DNA from: Gammaproteobacteria bacterium
GTDB lineage: Bacteria > Pseudomonadota > Gammaproteobacteria > Enterobacterales > Alteromonadaceae
Length of the DNA: 54,837 nt
Direction of reading: 5' to 3'
NCBI GenBank assembly: GCA_018815765.1
Contig: JAHIWM010000063.1
Coordinates: forward strand, 1-54,837
The position numbers and the translations under genes are program-made. Below the pieces are notes generated by a model, which saw only the letters and a program-made list of their open reading frames with translations, was not told the DNA's origin and did no database searches. Shown here piece after piece: positions 7,413-16,444 of this stretch (position 1 is the first letter of the stretch; every line of letters starts with the position of its first letter).

Positions 7413-9827
7413 ATGTCCTATAAAAAAAGCTGTGTTGCTCTAGCCCTGATGCTTTGTGCTCAGACCTCCTTTGCTGATCCTATCCAGCAAACCAAAGGAA
7501 AATTTGAAGATAAATTCCGCCAACTGGATGAGTCTTTGCCAACGCCAAATATCTACCGCAATGCTGCAGGTGAGCCAGGTCAACAGTACTGGCAGCAGCA
7601 AGTGGATTACAAAATCAAAGCCAGTCTGGATGAAGAAAAGCGCCGTTTGTCAGGCAGCCAAACCATCGACTATAAAAACAACTCACCTTATACGCTGAAG
7701 TATTTATGGTTGCAGTTGGATCAGAACATCTTTAAATCGGACTCGATGGCAGAAGTCACCAGCACCTTTGGCGGCGGAAGTCAGGGTAACGATCAGCCTG
7801 CCAAAATTAGTTTGGATGAATTACGTAACCTGCAGTTTCTGGCGGACCACGAATTAGGTTATCAATTGGATAACATTAAACTGGCCGATGGAACAGAGCT
7901 TAAGTTTGTGGTGGTCGGCACTCAGATGCGGATTGATTTACCAAAACCACTAAAACCACATGAGTCTCTGCAATTTTCTATGGATTTTGCGTTTAACATT
8001 GTCGAGGAAGATGCCGTATCTGCCCGCTCTGGTTACGAGCATTTCCCCAAAGATGACCGCAAAGGTGGTAACGATATCTTCTTATTTGCCCAGTGGTTCC
8101 CGCGTTTAGTGGCGTACACAGATTACGAAGCATGGACCAACAAAGAGTTTTTAGGCTCAGGTGAATTTACCCTGGAGTTTGGTGACTATGAGGTCGAGAT
8201 GACGGTTCCTGCCGATCATATTATCTCTTCAACCGGTGATTTAACCAATGCTGCAGATGTGCTGAGCAAAGAGCAGCAGCAGCGTTTAGAAAAAGCCAAA
8301 ACAGCAAAACGTCCAGTGTTTATTGTCACTGAGCAAGAGGCGTTGGAGAACGAAAAAGACGACACAGATGACACCAAGACCTGGCGTTTTACAGCCACTA
8401 ATGTGCGTGATTTTGCCTGGGCCTCTTCGCGTAAATTTATCTGGGACGCCAAAGGGTATCAGCAAGGCGGGGCCGATCAGCCTTTTGTCATGGCGATGTC
8501 GTTTTATCCAAAAGAAGGCGGTGATTTGTGGAAAAAATACTCCACAGAATCCGTAGTGCATACACTGGAAGTTTATTCACGTTTCTCTTTTGATTATCCA
8601 TATTCGGTCGCCCAGTCCGTTAATGGTCCTGTAGGTGGCATGGAATATCCTATGATCACTTTTAATGGGCCGCGCACTGAATTGCAAAAAGATGGCAGTC
8701 GCACCTACTCGCAAGCAGAAAAACGCTTTTTGATTGGTGTCGTGATCCACGAAGTAGGGCATATTTATTTCCCTATGGTGGTGAACTCAGACGAGCGGCA
8801 GTGGACCTGGATGGATGAGGGGTTAAACAGCTTTTTGGATGGTATAGCGGGTCGTGAGTGGGATCCACAAATTCCATGGGGTGTAGAAGCCCGTGATATC
8901 ACAGATTATATGAAAGGTGACCATCAGGAACCTATCATGACGCAGTCTGATAGCGTGACGCGTTTAGGCCCTAATGCCTATACCAAACCTGCAGTTGCGC
9001 TGAATATTTTGCGTGATGTGATTTTAGGCCGTGAACTCTTCGATTTTGCTTTTAAAGAATACGCGACCCGCTGGAAGTTCAAGCGTCCAACACCTTCAGA
9101 TTTTTTCCGTACTATGGAAGAAGCCAGTGGTGTTGACCTGGATTGGTTCTGGCGTGGTTGGTTTTACAGCACTGACCATGTCGATATCTCACTGGATAAA
9201 GTGTACAAACTGCAATTAGATACCAAAGATCCGGACATTGATTTTGAGCGTCGACGCAAAGAAGAGCAGGACAAACCGGCTTCTTACTTTATTGAATTAA
9301 ACGAAGCAGAAAACAAAACCACCTGGGTGGAACGCAATAAAGACGTCAGTGATTTTTATGATAAAAATGACCGCTTTACTGTCACCAACAAAGAGCGTAA
9401 CAGCTATCAGCAGTTCCTGGCCGATTTGGAGCCATGGGAGCGTAAGGTATTTGAAAGGGCAATTGATGAAAATAAAAACTACTATGTGCTGAATTTCAGT
9501 AACTTAGGTGGTTTGGTTATGCCAATTTTACTGCAACTGACCTTTGAAGATGACAGTGTGGAAGAGCTGTATATTCCGGCTGAGATTTGGCGCAAAACTC
9601 CGGATGCTGTCAGTAAGCTGATTGTTACGGACAAAACATTGAAGCAGGTTGTGGTTGATCCTAAGTGGTTAACTGCCGATGTGGATGTGGAAAACAACCA
9701 TTACCCACGCCAAATTATTCCATCCCGTATCGAAGCCTTTAAACGGGAAAAGAGTAAAGAGCTGGTAAACCGGGATATTATGCAGGACAGCAAAACGAAA
9801 CTAAAAGAGCCAAAAGCTAAGGATTAA
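7413..9827 (+). CDS. exported M1-family zinc metallopeptidase
   Basis: This 804-residue gluzincin has a signal peptide (about 1-21, cleavage after SFA). The zinc site HEVGH is at 446-450, and the third ligand Glu469 in WMDEGLNSF gives the HExxH-x18-E spacing of family M1. GGMEYP, the substrate-binding GxMEN-like motif, lies about 35 residues before HEVGH. It is probably periplasmic or surface-exposed and cleaves N-terminal residues from peptides. No strong Shine-Dalgarno is visible before the ATG. It sits between fabF and pabC, where E. coli has no such gene, and is followed by a DUF6702 gene. Confidence 0.9.
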   Translation: MSYKKSCVALALMLCAQTSFADPIQQTKGKFEDKFRQLDESLPTPNIYRNAAGEPGQQYWQQQVDYKIKASLDEEKRRLSGSQTIDYKNNSPYTLKYLWLQLDQNIFKSDSMAEVTSTFGGGSQGNDQPAKISLDELRNLQFLADHELGYQLDNIKLADGTELKFVVVGTQMRIDLPKPLKPHESLQFSMDFAFNIVEEDAVSARSGYEHFPKDDRKGGNDIFLFAQWFPRLVAYTDYEAWTNKEFLGSGEFTLEFGDYEVEMTVPADHIISSTGDLTNAADVLSKEQQQRLEKAKTAKRPVFIVTEQEALENEKDDTDDTKTWRFTATNVRDFAWASSRKFIWDAKGYQQGGADQPFVMAMSFYPKEGGDLWKKYSTESVVHTLEVYSRFSFDYPYSVAQSVNGPVGGMEYPMITFNGPRTELQKDGSRTYSQAEKRFLIGVVIHEVGHIYFPMVVNSDERQWTWMDEGLNSFLDGIAGREWDPQIPWGVEARDITDYMKGDHQEPIMTQSDSVTRLGPNAYTKPAVALNILRDVILGRELFDFAFKEYATRWKFKRPTPSDFFRTMEEASGVDLDWFWRGWFYSTDHVDISLDKVYKLQLDTKDPDIDFERRRKEEQDKPASYFIELNEAENKTTWVERNKDVSDFYDKNDRFTVTNKERNSYQQFLADLEPWERKVFERAIDENKNYYVLNFSNLGGLVMPILLQLTFEDDSVEELYIPAEIWRKTPDAVSKLIVTDKTLKQVVVDPKWLTADVDVENNHYPRQIIPSRIEAFKREKSKELVNRDIMQDSKTKLKEPKAKD

Positions 9828-9832
9828 TACGA

Positions 9833-10320
9833 GTGATGCGTTTGATATTGATTGTTTTATGCTGTTTGAGCTTGCAGTTATCAGCTCATGAAATGAAATC
9901 GGCTATCACCAAGGTACTGTTTAACCAACGCACCGGTAATGTTGAGATCATGCACAGATTTTATGTGCATGATGCCGAACATGCGGTGAAAAAGCTGCTG
10001 GATAAATCGGCTGATTTAATAGCCAAACAGTCCACCCGCGACAGTTTTGCCTTGTATGTATCTAGCCATTTCAACTGAAAAGTGATGGTCAGGATCTGAA
10101 ACTAAATCTGGTCGGCAACGAACTGGACGGCCGTTTTTTCTGGGTTTATCAGGAAGTGGCCATCCCACAACATCTGACACAGCTGCAGTTGCGCCATGAT
10201 TCACTGCAAAGCTTATGGCCGGATCAGGTGAACGTGGTCAATATTGAAGGCCGTGGCAAAGTGAAAACCCTCAAATTCACCCCAGAGCAGCAGTGGCAGC
10301 AAGTACAACTTAGCAAGTAA
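9833..10320 (+). pseudogene. DUF6702-family exported protein, frameshifted
   Basis: The frame from 9833 (GTG; ATG at 9836 is an alternative) encodes a signal peptide ending LSLQLSAHEMKS and then YVSSHFN before a TGA at 10076-10078. The sequence after it continues without stops in another frame, reading KSDGQDLKLNLVGNELDG and ending VQLSK at 10320. Adding one C near 10075 would restore a protein of about 160 residues. This size and the position after an M1 peptidase fit DUF6702. It is either a real one-base deletion or a sequencing error. The role of the family is unknown. Confidence 0.8.
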
Positions 10321-10332
10321 CTACTGAAATTA

Positions 10333-10379
10333 GGGTCAGATCATAGTGTTAACAGTTAACAATGTGATCTGACCCCATT
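10333..10379. repeat. GGGTCAGATCA palindrome (two-way terminator-like repeat)
   Basis: A 21-base arm (10333-10353) is complementary to 10355-10375 with two mismatches, and T-rich sequence follows. It is nearly identical to the perfect palindrome at 23548-23602. It ends the M1/DUF6702 unit before pabC. Confidence 0.8.
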
Positions 10380-10445
10380 TTTAAAGTCACTGATTTCAGG
10401 CATACTTTCGGCCAGAATTTTTTCAAATGGTTTGAATTGGCACTG

Positions 10446-11210
10446 ATGCTTTATCTACAGACTCCGAATAGCACAGATCGTAGCTTTCAGTATGGTGACG
10501 GGCTTTTTACCACAGTCAGGGTAAAAGACGGCAAAGCTATGCTGTGGGATTTGCATCTGCAGCGTTTAGTATCGGGCGCCAAAGCTTTGCTGATCCATTC
10601 TTTTGATGCGGATGAGCTAACCGCAAAAGTCCAGCAGGCTATTTCAGCGCCTGATCAAGTGATTAAAGTATTGATAAGCCGTGGTCAGGCAGGCCGGGGT
10701 TATAGCCCACAAGGTATTGAATCGCCTTGCTGTTATATCAGCACCGCAGCTTTACCTGATTACAGCAACTGGCAACAGCAGGGCATTCGGCTGGGAGTTG
10801 CTGATTTTAAGCTGGCGCAGCAATCCGCGCTGGCTGGTCTGAAGCACAACAACAGGCTGGAGCAGGTGTTGATTAAAGCCGAATTAGCTCAAAGTGATGT
10901 TGATGAGCTTGTGGTGCTGGACCAAAACGAGACAGTGATTGAAGTCTCTGCTGCTAATCTGATGTTTTGTAAAAATGGCCAGTGGTATACGCCTGCGCTG
11001 GATCAGGCTGGCGTGAATGGTGTGATGCGTCAATATCTGATGGCTCAGCTATCCGTAACAGAAGGTCGTTATCTTCTGGCGGATCTGCAGCAAGCTGATG
11101 CGCTATTGATTTGTAATGCCCTGATGGGTGTAGTACCGGTAAAGCAATTTGCCGGACAAACTAAAAATATCGAACTGGTGCGTCAGTTTGTCAGCGGAGT
11201 TGAGCTTTGA
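10446..11210 (+). CDS. pabC: 4-amino-4-deoxychorismate lyase
   Basis: PabC is a PLP enzyme of the class IV aminotransferase fold. It releases pyruvate from aminodeoxychorismate to give p-aminobenzoate for folate. The product has FQYGDGLFTT near residues 14-23 and the PLP lysine Lys133 in GLKHNNRLEQV. I use the ATG at 10446, giving 254 residues; a TTG at 10437 would add three. mltG begins inside the last codons, and the pabC-mltG-tmk-holB order matches E. coli. Confidence 0.94.
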   Translation: MLYLQTPNSTDRSFQYGDGLFTTVRVKDGKAMLWDLHLQRLVSGAKALLIHSFDADELTAKVQQAISAPDQVIKVLISRGQAGRGYSPQGIESPCCYISTAALPDYSNWQQQGIRLGVADFKLAQQSALAGLKHNNRLEQVLIKAELAQSDVDELVVLDQNETVIEVSAANLMFCKNGQWYTPALDQAGVNGVMRQYLMAQLSVTEGRYLLADLQQADALLICNALMGVVPVKQFAGQTKNIELVRQFVSGVEL

Positions 11211-12232
11211 TCCGAACTTTATTTGTTGTGCTGTTGGTCTCGCTGGTCAGTTTTTTTGGTTTAACCAATATCTGGCAACAATACAGCCAAAGCCGTTTGC
11301 CGCTGACAGAGGCTTATATAGAAATTAAAGCCGGCGACAGCGCGATGAAACTCTGTCGTAACTGGCAGCAGCAAAATCTGCTGAGCAACGCCCAATGCCG
11401 TTGGTTATCCATTTATCTGCGGATACATCCTGAGCTTTCAAAGTTACATCAGGGCGTGTACAGAGTACCCACAGATCAAAAACCAACCCGCTTATTACAA
11501 ATGCTGCATTTATTCGCCAGCGGCAAAGTAGCGCAATTCGCTTTTAGCATCAAAGAGGGCGAAACCTTAAGCCAAAGCTTAAAGCGGTTAGCTGAAGCTG
11601 AATATTTACAGCATGATTTAACGGATAAAGCTGCATTAGTCGAACTTGCAAACTGGCCGGAAGCCTGGGGTAACAAACCTGCCAATGCCGAAGCTTTGTT
11701 TTTTGCTGAAACCTACAATTACACAGCAAACAGCACCAGCACTGAATTATTAAAGCGTGCCAACGAGCTGCTGATCCAAAGAGTGCAGCAGGCATGGGAC
11801 AGTCGACAAGCCAATTTACCTTACAAAACACCCTATGAGCTGTTGACCATGGCATCTATTGTCGAGAAAGAAAGTGGCCATGAGCCGGAAAAACCCTTGG
11901 TCAGCTCGGTTTTTGTCAATCGCTTAGCGCTTGGCATGAAACTACAAACAGACCCAACAGTGATCTATGGTTTAGGTGATAGTTTTAATGGCGATATCAC
12001 CAGAGCGGATTTAAAGAATCCGCACCTTTACAATACCTATCAGCATTTTGGTTTACCGCCAGGCCCAATAGCGGCGCCAAGTGGCAGTTCTATCATAGCT
12101 GCAGCTCAGCCTGCGCAAAGTGACTGGCTGTATTTTGTCTCAAAAGGCGATGGCACTCATCAGTTTTCCCGCACTCTGGCAGAGCATAATGCTGCGGTAC
12201 GACAGTATATTTTTGGAAAGAAAAAACAATGA
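11207..12232 (+). CDS. mltG: endolytic peptidoglycan transglycosylase MltG (YceG)
   Basis: MltG is an inner-membrane lytic transglycosylase that cuts nascent glycan strands and sets their length. The 341-residue product has one N-terminal membrane segment (about 3-20), a LysM-like region, and the YceG domain with catalytic Glu220 in [19 protein letters not shown] and [11 protein letters not shown] are further family motifs. The start is a TTG that overlaps the pabC TGA by four bases, so translation is probably coupled. The tmk ATG overlaps its stop. Confidence 0.95.
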   Translation: MIRTLFVVLLVSLVSFFGLTNIWQQYSQSRLPLTEAYIEIKAGDSAMKLCRNWQQQNLLSNAQCRWLSIYLRIHPELSKLHQGVYRVPTDQKPTRLLQMLHLFASGKVAQFAFSIKEGETLSQSLKRLAEAEYLQHDLTDKAALVELANWPEAWGNKPANAEALFFAETYNYTANSTSTELLKRANELLIQRVQQAWDSRQANLPYKTPYELLTMASIVEKESGHEPEKPLVSSVFVNRLALGMKLQTDPTVIYGLGDSFNGDITRADLKNPHLYNTYQHFGLPPGPIAAPSGSSIIAAAQPAQSDWLYFVSKGDGTHQFSRTLAEHNAAVRQYIFGKKKQ

Positions 12233-12900
12233 CAACTTTAGGTCGTTTTATTGTAGTGGAAGGGCTGGAAGGCGCGGGTAAAACCAGTGCTATCCGTACT
12301 ATCCAGCAATGGCTGAACGAACATAACATCACATTTATCAGCACCCGTGAGCCAGGCGGCACTCCTTTAGCCGAACAAATCCGCACTATAGTTAAACAAG
12401 TGCAGGATGAAATCGTGGCGCCTGAAACCGAATTATTGCTGATGTATGCTTCCCGTGTGCAGCTGGTAAAAACTGTGATCCAGCCAGCCTTACAGCAAGG
12501 CAGCTGGGTGCTGGGTGACCGTCACGATTTATCGTCCCGTGCTTATCAGGGCGGTGGTCGTCAACTGGATGAAAGCCTGATCAACAGTATCCGTCAGGCA
12601 GTGTTGGGCGATTTAACGCCGGATTTAACGCTGTATTTAGATATAGACCCTGCTATAGGTTTACAACGTGCTCAGGCTCGTGGTGAATTGGATCGTATTG
12701 AGCTGGAGCAACTGGCGTTTTTCCAGCGCACCCGGGCTAAATATCTGCAAATAGCTGCCACAGAAGCCAATATAGTCACCATAGATGCCAGTCAGTCGAT
12801 GGAGCAGGTGCAGCAACAAATACTGAATGCACTGCAACAGGCGTATCAAAGTGGATCGTTAAGCACTGGTGTAAGCGCGGATCTAAACAGAAATGTCTGA
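12229..12900 (+). CDS. tmk: thymidylate kinase
   Basis: Tmk phosphorylates dTMP to dTDP, an essential step for DNA synthesis. The product has the P-loop [10 protein letters not shown] (11-20), [13 protein letters not shown] from residue 40, and [15 protein letters not shown] from residue 97. The length of 223 residues is slightly above the usual 205-215 because of a short C-terminal tail. The ATG overlaps the mltG stop (ATGA), and holB overlaps the 3' end by 8 bases. Confidence 0.96.
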   Translation: MTTLGRFIVVEGLEGAGKTSAIRTIQQWLNEHNITFISTREPGGTPLAEQIRTIVKQVQDEIVAPETELLLMYASRVQLVKTVIQPALQQGSWVLGDRHDLSSRAYQGGGRQLDESLINSIRQAVLGDLTPDLTLYLDIDPAIGLQRAQARGELDRIELEQLAFFQRTRAKYLQIAATEANIVTIDASQSMEQVQQQILNALQQAYQSGSLSTGVSADLNRNV

Positions 12901-13795
12901 TTTCCCCTGGCTGGACTCGTACCAATACAAACTGACTGAATTGGCAGAAGCAGGGCAGTTGCATCATGCATTATTGCTGACCGGCCAGCTAGGTATAGGC
13001 AAACTGGCGCTTGCCAAACGCCTGGCCGCTTATTTGTTATGTAAAAGCCCGCAACAGCAGTTGCCTTGTGGTTTATGTAAAAGTTGTCAGCTGATGGCCT
13101 CTGGTCATCACCCGGATCTGTGGCAATTGCCGACAGAAGGCAGCAGTATTGGTGTTGATCCTATACGTGCTTTGGGTCAGTTTATGCATGGTGCATCACA
13201 GCAAGGTGGCGTCAAGCTGGCGCTTATTCCACAGGCTGAACTGATGACAGAAGCCGCGGCCAATGCGCTATTAAAAACTCTGGAAGAGCCACCACAAAAC
13301 AGTTTTCTGATTTTACAAAGTGCTCATCCGGCGCAGCTATTACCTACTATTTTAAGCCGTTGTCAAAGCTGGGCTTTAGCGCCAGTGTACGGTGAACAAA
13401 TAGAACACTGGTTACAGGAACACAGCAGCAGGCCGGTACCGGACTTTTTACTACAGTACGTTGGTGGTGCACCTTTATTAGCATTGAAATTGTTAGAAAA
13501 CGACGAAGCGGCAGCAATTTCTGCACAATTGGTTATGCTGAAGAAGTTCGTGTCTGCTCAGTTAGATATGTATGAGCTGCTGGCCCATTTGCCGGACACT
13601 GACCAATTGCCTTCAACCTTATTCTGGTTTGTACGACAGGAGTTGTGGCAGAAAGGCGCTGATATGCAGCTGAAACATCACCAGTTATTGTTGTCTTTGC
13701 AGCAATGGGGTCGTGACCGTCAGCTGATTACAGGGCAAAATGCCGCGCTGAATTTATCCGCCTTGCTGGTGCAACTCCGTTCGGCCTTGTTGTAA
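12893..13795 (+). CDS. holB: DNA polymerase III delta' subunit
   Basis: HolB is the clamp-loader subunit that, with delta and tau/gamma, opens the sliding clamp. The 300-residue product has a P-loop-like GQLGIGK (31-37), a zinc-binding set of four cysteines (50, 59, 62, 65), LLKTLEEPP, and the SRC motif in ILSRCQSW that delivers the arginine finger. The overlap with tmk and the following pilZ and tatD genes give the conserved order of this region. Confidence 0.95.
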   Translation: MSDFPWLDSYQYKLTELAEAGQLHHALLLTGQLGIGKLALAKRLAAYLLCKSPQQQLPCGLCKSCQLMASGHHPDLWQLPTEGSSIGVDPIRALGQFMHGASQQGGVKLALIPQAELMTEAAANALLKTLEEPPQNSFLILQSAHPAQLLPTILSRCQSWALAPVYGEQIEHWLQEHSSRPVPDFLLQYVGGAPLLALKLLENDEAAAISAQLVMLKKFVSAQLDMYELLAHLPDTDQLPSTLFWFVRQELWQKGADMQLKHHQLLLSLQQWGRDRQLITGQNAALNLSALLVQLRSALL

Positions 13796-13807
13796 CAGGA
13801 GCTACTT

Positions 13808-14134
13808 GTGGACGAAATCCAACTGGATTTTACAGAGCTAAAAGAACTGTACCGCTGCTATATGCCGTTTCTGAAAAATGGCGGTTTGTTTGTGCGTACT
13901 GCGCGGCCTTACCGTATGGGGCATTCTTTATCTTTAGTGGTCACTTTACCTGATGCGCTGGAACCTGTTCGTGTGTCCGGCAAAGTTGCCTGGCTGACAC
14001 CACAAGGCGCACAAAGCTCTACTCCGGCTGGCATTGGTGTGGCTTTTATCGATGATAAATTTCAGCTGCAGGATAAAATTGAAAAATTATTAGGTGGTAT
14101 GCTCGATTCGACTGAGCCTACCTACAGCCTTTAA
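13808..14134 (+). CDS. pilZ: type IV pilus assembly protein PilZ
   Basis: This 108-residue single-domain PilZ protein resembles Pseudomonas PilZ, which acts in type IV pilus biogenesis and also sits after holB. YMPFLKNGGLFV, GKVAWLTPQGAQ and AGIGVAFID are the recognisable segments. The N-terminal RxxxR and the D/NxSxxG motifs that bind c-di-GMP are absent, as in other PilZ-type adaptors. The start is a GTG with AGGAG 6 bases upstream. It is probably cotranscribed with holB and tatD. Confidence 0.92.
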   Translation: MDEIQLDFTELKELYRCYMPFLKNGGLFVRTARPYRMGHSLSLVVTLPDALEPVRVSGKVAWLTPQGAQSSTPAGIGVAFIDDKFQLQDKIEKLLGGMLDSTEPTYSL

Positions 14135-14174
14135 AACTAAAGGGCTGTTTTAAATACTATTTTGGAGAACTCTT

Positions 14175-14954
14175 TTGTTTGTTGATTCGCATTGCCACCT
14201 CGACCGTCTGGAATGGGACAAATTAGCCCTGACCCTGCCTGAAGTCTTACAACAAGCCGCCACTGCCAACGTAGAGCATATGTTGTGTGTATCGGTCAGC
14301 CTGAAAGAATTTCCTGCGATGAAACAGCTGGTGGCTGCTTATCCACAAGTGTCAGTGTCTTGTGGTGAACATCCGCTGCATCAGGAAGATCAAATTGATA
14401 TCGAATTACTGCGCCGTTATTGTGCAGATCCTGCTGTAGTGGCCGTAGGTGAAACTGGCCTGGATTATTTTTATAGCCCGGACAGCAAAGCGATTCAGCA
14501 AGAAGCTTTTGCCGCTCATATAACGGTCGGCCGTGAACTAAAAAAACCTTTGATCGTGCATACCCGTGACGCCAGAGCAGACACCTTGAATTTATTGCGC
14601 TCTGGTGGCGCTGCAGACTGTGGTGGTGTGTTGCATTGTTTTACTGAAGATTGGGATACCGCAAAAGCCGCTTTGGATTTAGGTTTTTATATTTCGTTAT
14701 CCGGTATAGTGACCTTTCGCAACGCCGATGAGCTGCGCTCTGTAGCACGGCAAATTCCGGCGGACCGCTTACTGCTTGAAACTGACTCGCCTTATTTAGC
14801 TCCTGTGCCTTATCGTGGCAAAACTAACCAGCCTGCTTATGTCAGCGCAGTGGCCGCTTGTATTGCACAACAGCGTAATGTCAGCATTGAATTATTGGCA
14901 GAACAAACCTCAGCAAATTTTTATCAGCTGTTTCAATCAGTTAAGAAAGCTTAG
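14175..14954 (+). CDS. TatD-family metal-dependent deoxyribonuclease (YcfH type)
   Basis: The 259-residue TIM-barrel hydrolase carries the metal ligands of the TatD family: His6 and His8 in DSHCHLD, Glu in VGETGLDY near 92-98, then IVHTRDA, LHCFTED and LETDSPYLAP. TatD proteins are 3'-5' exonucleases on damaged or single-stranded nucleic acid. The start is a TTG at 14175 with TTGGAGAA upstream; it gives the family N-terminus MFVDSHCH. Position after holB-pilZ matches E. coli ycfH. Confidence 0.93.
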   Translation: MFVDSHCHLDRLEWDKLALTLPEVLQQAATANVEHMLCVSVSLKEFPAMKQLVAAYPQVSVSCGEHPLHQEDQIDIELLRRYCADPAVVAVGETGLDYFYSPDSKAIQQEAFAAHITVGRELKKPLIVHTRDARADTLNLLRSGGAADCGGVLHCFTEDWDTAKAALDLGFYISLSGIVTFRNADELRSVARQIPADRLLLETDSPYLAPVPYRGKTNQPAYVSAVAACIAQQRNVSIELLAEQTSANFYQLFQSVKKA

Positions 14955-15347
14955 CGAGAAGGAAAAGTAGCCCAGAATCAAGGGATTCATTCTGGGCTTA
15001 GGGGAATGGCTCATCTAAATGAGCCGTGCGCTATAGGGTACAAAATTGGACGAACGGATGAACTTACAGGTTTTCAGTGTAGACAAGGCTTGTTAAATTG
15101 TCCTGTGCCGAGCTTTGCTTTTTAAGTGCTTCAATCAGAAACAGAAGTCAAAACTTATCCTGATGTTATACCGCAGTTATCCCCAAGTTATCCACTCCAC
15201 CTCAGGCTGTATAAGCCTTTGCTGAAGAATTAAGGCCGCAGTCACAATACCTCTATAGAAGCCAAAGTTTTTACACACTATTAATGTTAGAAAAAATTAA
15301 TCTAATAAAAACTGCAAAATCTTTAATCAGAGGTATCTCGTCGCTGC
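14955..15347. other. intergenic region with hairpin and DnaA-box-like cluster
   Basis: No gene is visible in these 393 bases. A 10-bp hairpin (14969-14978 with 14989-14998) follows tatD and could terminate it, although no T-run follows. Three DnaA-box-like 9-mers lie at 15155, 15177 and 15188. An AT-rich stretch occupies 15265-15330. Confidence 0.6.
15155..15196 (+). promoter_or_regulatory. cluster of DnaA-box-like 9-mers
   Basis: TTATCCTGA (15155-15163), TTATCCCCA (15177-15185) and TTATCCACT (15188-15196) all point the same way. Two match the TTATCCACA consensus at 8 of 9 positions and one at 7 of 9. Binding is untested, and no replication gene is adjacent. Confidence 0.35.
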
Positions 15348-15551
15348 ATGTTTTCTCTACCTTTTTTGCGCTGGCTGCTGTGTTGTCTGCTCAATAGCCT
15401 GGCCTTATTACTGGCACCAGCCCTGGCTTCGCTGCTATTCCCCTGGGTTCTGATGCCGGTGTTAGCTGCTGAATTAAGCTTAAGTCTGTGGATGATTATT
15501 AAAGGCGTGAATAGGCAGAAGTGGCAGCAAAGCTCGCAAACCGCGTCTTAA
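15348..15551 (+). CDS. small predicted membrane protein, perhaps a DUF4386-like C-terminal remnant
   Basis: This 67-residue reading frame is strongly hydrophobic, with two likely membrane segments (about 5-28 and 30-52) and a basic tail. FPWVLMPVLAAELSLSLW followed by KGVN resembles the last helices of DUF4386 membrane proteins, which are normally over 200 residues. It could therefore be a leftover fragment or a true small protein. No clear Shine-Dalgarno precedes the ATG. Confidence 0.4.
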   Translation: MFSLPFLRWLLCCLLNSLALLLAPALASLLFPWVLMPVLAAELSLSLWMIIKGVNRQKWQQSSQTAS

Positions 15552-15670
15552 ACTGAAATGCCGTGGTTACTGTAACTCTGAATACAGTAACCAGGGTTTC
15601 AAAGGTAAAACAAAAACACTTCAAAACCCGTCCATAAATCCATACAACTTCCTCTAGTACTTTAGTCTTT

Positions 15671-15755
15671 ATGTCGACATAACATCTCGTTTCAGCTTGA
15701 CCAAAGTCGATATCAGGCGTAAAACGTAATTACTTTCTAATTATTGTCGACAATA
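15671..15755 (+). promoter_or_regulatory. TGTCGACA operator pair upstream of the GntR gene
   Basis: Two palindromes with the same core, ATGTCGACAT (15671-15680) and TATTGTCGACAATA (15742-15755), lie with centres about 73 bases apart, close to seven helical turns. GntR/FCD regulators bind short palindromes of this kind, so autoregulation of the prp operon is likely. A third TGTCGACA lies inside the regulator gene at 16116-16123. A possible promoter is TTGACC (15697) with TAAAAC (15720). Confidence 0.65.
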
Positions 15756-15757
15756 TA

Positions 15758-16444
15758 ATGCTTGCTACCGAATTCAAAGAAGCTATTACTGCAGCCGACC
15801 GGGTGCTGGTGCAAATTCGCACTGCCATAGTGGAAGGTGAAATTCCTGCTGGTACCAAGATCAGTGAGCCTGAACTGGCGCGACGTTATGATTTAAGCCG
15901 TGCACCGCTACGTGAAGCCTTAGCGCGCTTAGAACGCTGTCATTTGATAGAACGCACACCTAATGCTGGCGCCCGTGTGGTCAAGCTGTCTATTGAAGGC
16001 TTACGTTCTTTGTATCAGCTGCGCGAAGAGCTGGAAGGTCTGGCTTGTCGTTTGGCGGCAGAGCATATGACAGAGCAGGACATTGCCGAAGTCAGAGCAC
16101 TACTTGACCAGCATTTGTCGACACAACGCGTGCGCGAAGGCGAAAGTTATTACCAGGAAGCGGGCGATGTCGACTTTCATTACCGCGTCATCTTAGGCAG
16201 TAAAAATCCTTATCTGATTAATATTTTAAGTGACGAGCTGTATTTTCTGGTGCGGATGTACCGGGTGCAGCTTGGCATGAATGGCCCTCGGGTATCGCGG
16301 GCTTTTGACGAACACAAAGCTATTATTAACGCCATTGCCAACCGTGATGGCGAACTTGCCGACTTATTGATGCGCCGTCATATCGCCGCATCCAAACGTA
16401 ATATTGAACAACAGTTACTTCAACAGGGGACTTCACATGGCTAA
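15758..16444 (+). CDS. GntR-family (FCD domain) regulator of the methylcitrate operon
   Basis: The 228-residue protein has an N-terminal GntR winged helix (about 14-75, including [21 protein letters not shown]) and a C-terminal all-helical FCD ligand domain (about 85-215) with [13 protein letters not shown]. It heads the prp operon and overlaps prpB by 8 bases, so it probably senses propionate-derived metabolites and controls the operon. GntR-type propionate regulators are called PrpQ in Shewanella regulon work, and this may be its ortholog. The ATG lies 2 bases after a palindrome and has no clear ribosome-binding site. Confidence 0.87.
   Translation: MLATEFKEAITAADRVLVQIRTAIVEGEIPAGTKISEPELARRYDLSRAPLREALARLERCHLIERTPNAGARVVKLSIEGLRSLYQLREELEGLACRLAAEHMTEQDIAEVRALLDQHLSTQRVREGESYYQEAGDVDFHYRVILGSKNPYLINILSDELYFLVRMYRVQLGMNGPRVSRAFDEHKAIINAIANRDGELADLLMRRHIAASKRNIEQQLLQQGTSHG

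Noticed and set aside
8216-8561. Minus-strand reading frames inside the M1 peptidase gene
   Set aside because: They lie wholly within a well-supported gene and show no motif or ribosome-binding site.
10016-10204. Minus-strand 62-codon frame across the DUF6702 lesion
   Set aside because: It overlaps the broken gene and reads as a shadow; the plus-strand frames match the expected protein.
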